From an uncultured Pelagibacteraceae bacterium (GTDB lineage: Bacteria > Pseudomonadota > Alphaproteobacteria > Pelagibacterales > Pelagibacteraceae), in the NCBI GenBank assembly GCA_902617805.1, contig CACMYF010000001.1, positions 1 to 64,000 on the forward strand: DNA of 64,000 nt, written 5' to 3'. Under the pieces are notes generated by a model. It saw nothing but the letters and a program-made list of their open reading frames with translations. It was not told the DNA's origin and did not search any database. Within the stretch, counting starts at the first letter, position 1. Each line of letters starts with the position of its first letter. Below, piece after piece: positions 61,165-64,000 of the stretch. A program made the translations under genes and the position numbers.

Positions 61165-61829
61165 TTTTTATTTTTATTTTTTAAACATTCTATAGCAGCA
61201 TTTTGTTCTGCTTCTTTCTTTGATTTTCCAGTAGCTATGAAATATTTTGTATTGGGCAATTTTACTCCAACTTTGAATATAGGTTTGTGTCTTGGACCTG
61301 TATTTGAAATTAATTTATAGGTAGGTAATTTTTTAAAATTTTTCAAAGTTAGCTCCTGTAACTTTGTTTTCGCATCTATTTCGGTAACTACACTTTTTTC
61401 AATATGATCTTGCCACAAATTTAAAATTGTTTTTTCAACAATTGTAAAACCTTTATCGAGATATATGGCACCAATTAATGCTTCACAGCTATCAGATATA
61501 ATTTTGTCCTCAATTTTAATTTTTTTATTGTTAGGATTAAATGTTTTAACATAACTGGATAAATTGATTTTTTTTGCAATATCCAAACAAGTTTTTTTAT
61601 TTACTAGCGATGCAAATTTTTTATCAAGAATACCCTCTTTTTCCTCAGGATAAATTTCTAAAAGCTTTTTTGCTATCACCAAGCCAAGAACTCTATCACC
61701 CAGGAACTCTATCTTTTCATTATTTTCATTTGGATTAAAGCTTTTATGTGTAAGAGCTTGAATAAGTAGATCTTTGTTTTTAAATCTTACATCAATTTTT
61801 TTTTCTAAACTCTGGTAGTTAATTTTCAT
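61161..61829 (-). CDS. rnc: ribonuclease III
   Basis: NEKIEFLGDRVLGLVIAKKL; DSCEALIGAIYLDKG; C-terminal dsRBD. Confidence 0.96.
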   Translation of the reverse strand: MKINYQSLEKKIDVRFKNKDLLIQALTHKSFNPNENNEKIEFLGDRVLGLVIAKKLLEIYPEEKEGILDKKFASLVNKKTCLDIAKKINLSSYVKTFNPNNKKIKIEDKIISDSCEALIGAIYLDKGFTIVEKTILNLWQDHIEKSVVTEIDAKTKLQELTLKNFKKLPTYKLISNTGPRHKPIFKVGVKLPNTKYFIATGKSKKEAEQNAAIECLKNKNKK

Positions 61830-62566
61830 TAATAAATTTTATTAAATGTTCTATTAAATCTTATTGAGTTATGCCATTTCCAAAATTCTATAAAAGTTCC
61901 TTTTTTTTTATCAGAAGAGAAAAATATAAATTGAGCTTTTCCTACTAAATTATCTTTATGTACATACCCTACGCTTGTTAAATACCTACTATCCTTAGAA
62001 CAATCCCTGTTATCACCTAAAAAGAAATAATGATCTTTTGGCACAGTAAACACATCAGAATTTTGATAGGTATAATCTTTTAAATAAACAGTATGAAATT
62101 TTTTACCATTTGAAAGTTTTTCTTCAAATCTATAAACATCAATACTTTTGTTACCACAGAAAATAGTAGTTTTGTTATTAATTTTAGATTTAAGAATTTC
62201 AGAATTATTTAAATATAAATTAGAGTCTATAAATTGAATTTTATCACCAGGTAAACCAATTAATCTTTTAATGTAATCTGTTCGATTATCTGCTGGTGTT
62301 TTAAATACAATTACATCACCTCTTTCAGGACTACTAAACATAATTCTTTTGTTTAATATTGGAGGACTAAAAGGAAATGAATGTTTACTATATCCATAGG
62401 TATATTTTGTTACAAACAACCTATCACCTACTAATAAAGTAGGTTCCATGGATGATGATGGAATATAAAATGGTTGTACTAAAAGCGATCTAATTATAAC
62501 AGCAATTATTAATGCATAAATTAAAGTTTTTATATTTTCTGAAAAAAAATTTTTATCTAATTTCAT
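61829..62566 (-). CDS. lepB: signal peptidase I
   Basis: IPSSSMEPTLLVGDRLFVTKYTYG; DYIKRLIGLPGDKI; FFLGDNRDCSKDSR. Confidence 0.96.
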   Translation of the reverse strand: MKLDKNFFSENIKTLIYALIIAVIIRSLLVQPFYIPSSSMEPTLLVGDRLFVTKYTYGYSKHSFPFSPPILNKRIMFSSPERGDVIVFKTPADNRTDYIKRLIGLPGDKIQFIDSNLYLNNSEILKSKINNKTTIFCGNKSIDVYRFEEKLSNGKKFHTVYLKDYTYQNSDVFTVPKDHYFFLGDNRDCSKDSRYLTSVGYVHKDNLVGKAQFIFFSSDKKKGTFIEFWKWHNSIRFNRTFNKIY

Positions 62567-62949
62567 GGAGTTTGAATAATTGCAAATGCTGTTGAATAAT
62601 TTTTTTCATCCGAAATTGACAAAAAACATTTAAAATTTTTGATTTTAAAGTTCTTTTGTACGATTTTTTTAATTTTTTTATTTTTAACGTAATAAGGCTT
62701 TCCCTTTTTGTCATTAACAACTTCTATATCTTTAAAATTTAAATTCATACGAAAACCTGTGCCAAGAGCTTTAGAAAATGCTTCTTTTGCAGCAAATCTC
62801 TTCGAAAAAAAAGCTACTTTATTGTTTACAGCATTAGATTGTTTCAATTCTTTAATTGAATAAATTCTTTTTTTAAATAAAGGATTTTTAATCGATTTTT
62901 GAATTCTTTTATTTTCAACAATATCAACACCAATACCAAGAATTTTCAT
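62563..62949 (-). CDS. acpS: holo-[acyl-carrier-protein] synthase
   Basis: GIGVDIVENKRI; FAAKEAFSKALGTGF. Confidence 0.93.
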   Translation of the reverse strand: MKILGIGVDIVENKRIQKSIKNPLFKKRIYSIKELKQSNAVNNKVAFFSKRFAAKEAFSKALGTGFRMNLNFKDIEVVNDKKGKPYYVKNKKIKKIVQKNFKIKNFKCFLSISDEKNYSTAFAIIQTP

Positions 62950-63669
62950 TTATCTTTTTATAATTTTTTTTAAGTTTTTAATTACTTTTGAAAGTCCGTC
63001 AAATATTGACTCCCCAATTATAAAATGTCCAATGTTATACTCCTCAATATCTATTATTTTTGTTAACATTTTGGTAGTTTTATAGTCTAAACCATGACCA
63101 GCATGAACTTCTATATTTAAACTTGATGCTAATTTTGCACTTTTTTTAATTCTGTTTAATTCACTAGAATAATTTTTTTTTAATTTAACTAGGTTTGCTA
63201 GTTTTCCAGTATGTATTTCAATACAATCAGCATTTAATTTTTTAGCAAGTCTAATGTCATTTGGGGAAGGATTAATGAATAAACTTGTTCTTATCTTTGC
63301 TTTTTTAAATTTTTTAATAATTTTATCTAATTTATTAAGATTGTTTTTTATATTTAAGCCTCCCTCGGTAGTAATTTCTTTTCTATTTTCTGGAACTAAA
63401 CAGATAAAATTTGGTTTTATCTTAAGTGCTTTATTAACAATTTCTTTGTTCATAGAAATTTCAAGGTTTACAGGTACATTGTTTAAACCGCAGATTTTTT
63501 TTGCATCAATATCATTTATATGTCTTCTATCTTCTCTTAAATGTATTGTTACGGAATCGGCTCCATAACTAATAACTTTTTTGGCTGCGTATAGTGGATC
63601 TGGATGTTTCTCTCCACGAGCGTTTCGTAGAGTTGCAATATGATCTATATTTACACCTAACCTTTTCAC
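62950..63669 (-). CDS. pdxJ: pyridoxine 5'-phosphate synthase
   Basis: LGVNIDHIATLRNARGEKHPDPLYAA; GADSVTIHLREDRRHI; EVHAGHGLDY. Confidence 0.96.
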   Translation of the reverse strand: MKRLGVNIDHIATLRNARGEKHPDPLYAAKKVISYGADSVTIHLREDRRHINDIDAKKICGLNNVPVNLEISMNKEIVNKALKIKPNFICLVPENRKEITTEGGLNIKNNLNKLDKIIKKFKKAKIRTSLFINPSPNDIRLAKKLNADCIEIHTGKLANLVKLKKNYSSELNRIKKSAKLASSLNIEVHAGHGLDYKTTKMLTKIIDIEEYNIGHFIIGESIFDGLSKVIKNLKKIIKR

Positions 63670-64000
63670 TTAATAAATCTACTTCCTGGGGTTGTTATTG
63701 GTATAGATTTAAGTTCTGGTGGTAATTTATTTGCTTTATAAGTTGGAACATCAATTTTTAAATGAGATGTTATTCCAGTTTTTATTTTTAAAGATTGTTT
63801 GGTTGATCGATCAATAATAGATGCAAATCCAATTAATTTTGCTTTTGATTTTTTAATCAATTTAACACACTCCAAACTTGATTTTCCTGTAGTGATTACA
63901 TCTTCTATAATTAATACTCTTTTACCTTTTTTAATATTAAAACCTCTTCTGAGAGTAAATTTACCATTTACCCTTTCGCAAAAAATTGTTTCTTTTTTAA
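63666..64000 (-). CDS. pyrE: orotate phosphoribosyltransferase, 5' end cut by window edge
   Basis: Frame continues upstream of the called TTG start, with the PRTase motif VLIIEDVITTGKSS. Confidence 0.85.
   Translation of the reverse strand, partial: KKETIFCERVNGKFTLRRGFNIKKGKRVLIIEDVITTGKSSLECVKLIKKSKAKLIGFASIIDRSTKQSLKIKTGITSHLKIDVPTYKANKLPPELKSIPITTPGSRFIK

Overview
AT-rich, very gene-dense alphaproteobacterial chromosome segment. Gene content and order strongly suggest the SAR11/Pelagibacterales group; this is inference from gene content, no search was run. Almost the whole window is core metabolism: nagZ-scpAB-tatABC-serS, yajC-secDF, uvrA, ssb, gyrA, coaD-ppi-tgt, recG, mltB-rlpA-dacC-tmk-holB-metG-tatD, nhaA, glpX, hom, argC, rpsI-rplM, metY, ctaA, plsX-ihfA, hppA, thiL-nusB-ribH-ribB-ribE-ribD-nrdR-glyA-rpiB, hemB, recO-rnc-lepB-acpS-pdxJ-pyrE. 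There are four tRNA genes (Lys, Ser, Pro, Glu), all with encoded CCA. The two window edges cut nagZ (left) and pyrE (right). The most interesting places are: (1) 36.7-38.7 kb, where a tyrosine recombinase gene sits 3 bp from a 35-bp dif/lox-like inverted repeat, next to a long AT-rich non-coding stretch. Gene orientation switches from mostly + to mostly - exactly there, which fits a replication terminus with a recombinase-adjacent dif-like site; (2) a tandem SAM-II + SAM-V riboswitch before metY, with an 11-bp helix that could link and mutually exclude the two aptamers; (3) enzymes with altered signature motifs: Tgt lacking two zinc Cys, a RibBA-type protein lacking the GTP-cyclohydrolase zinc Cys, and a degenerate RlpA; (4) core clusters missing usual members (queA, fabH, yceD/DUF177).
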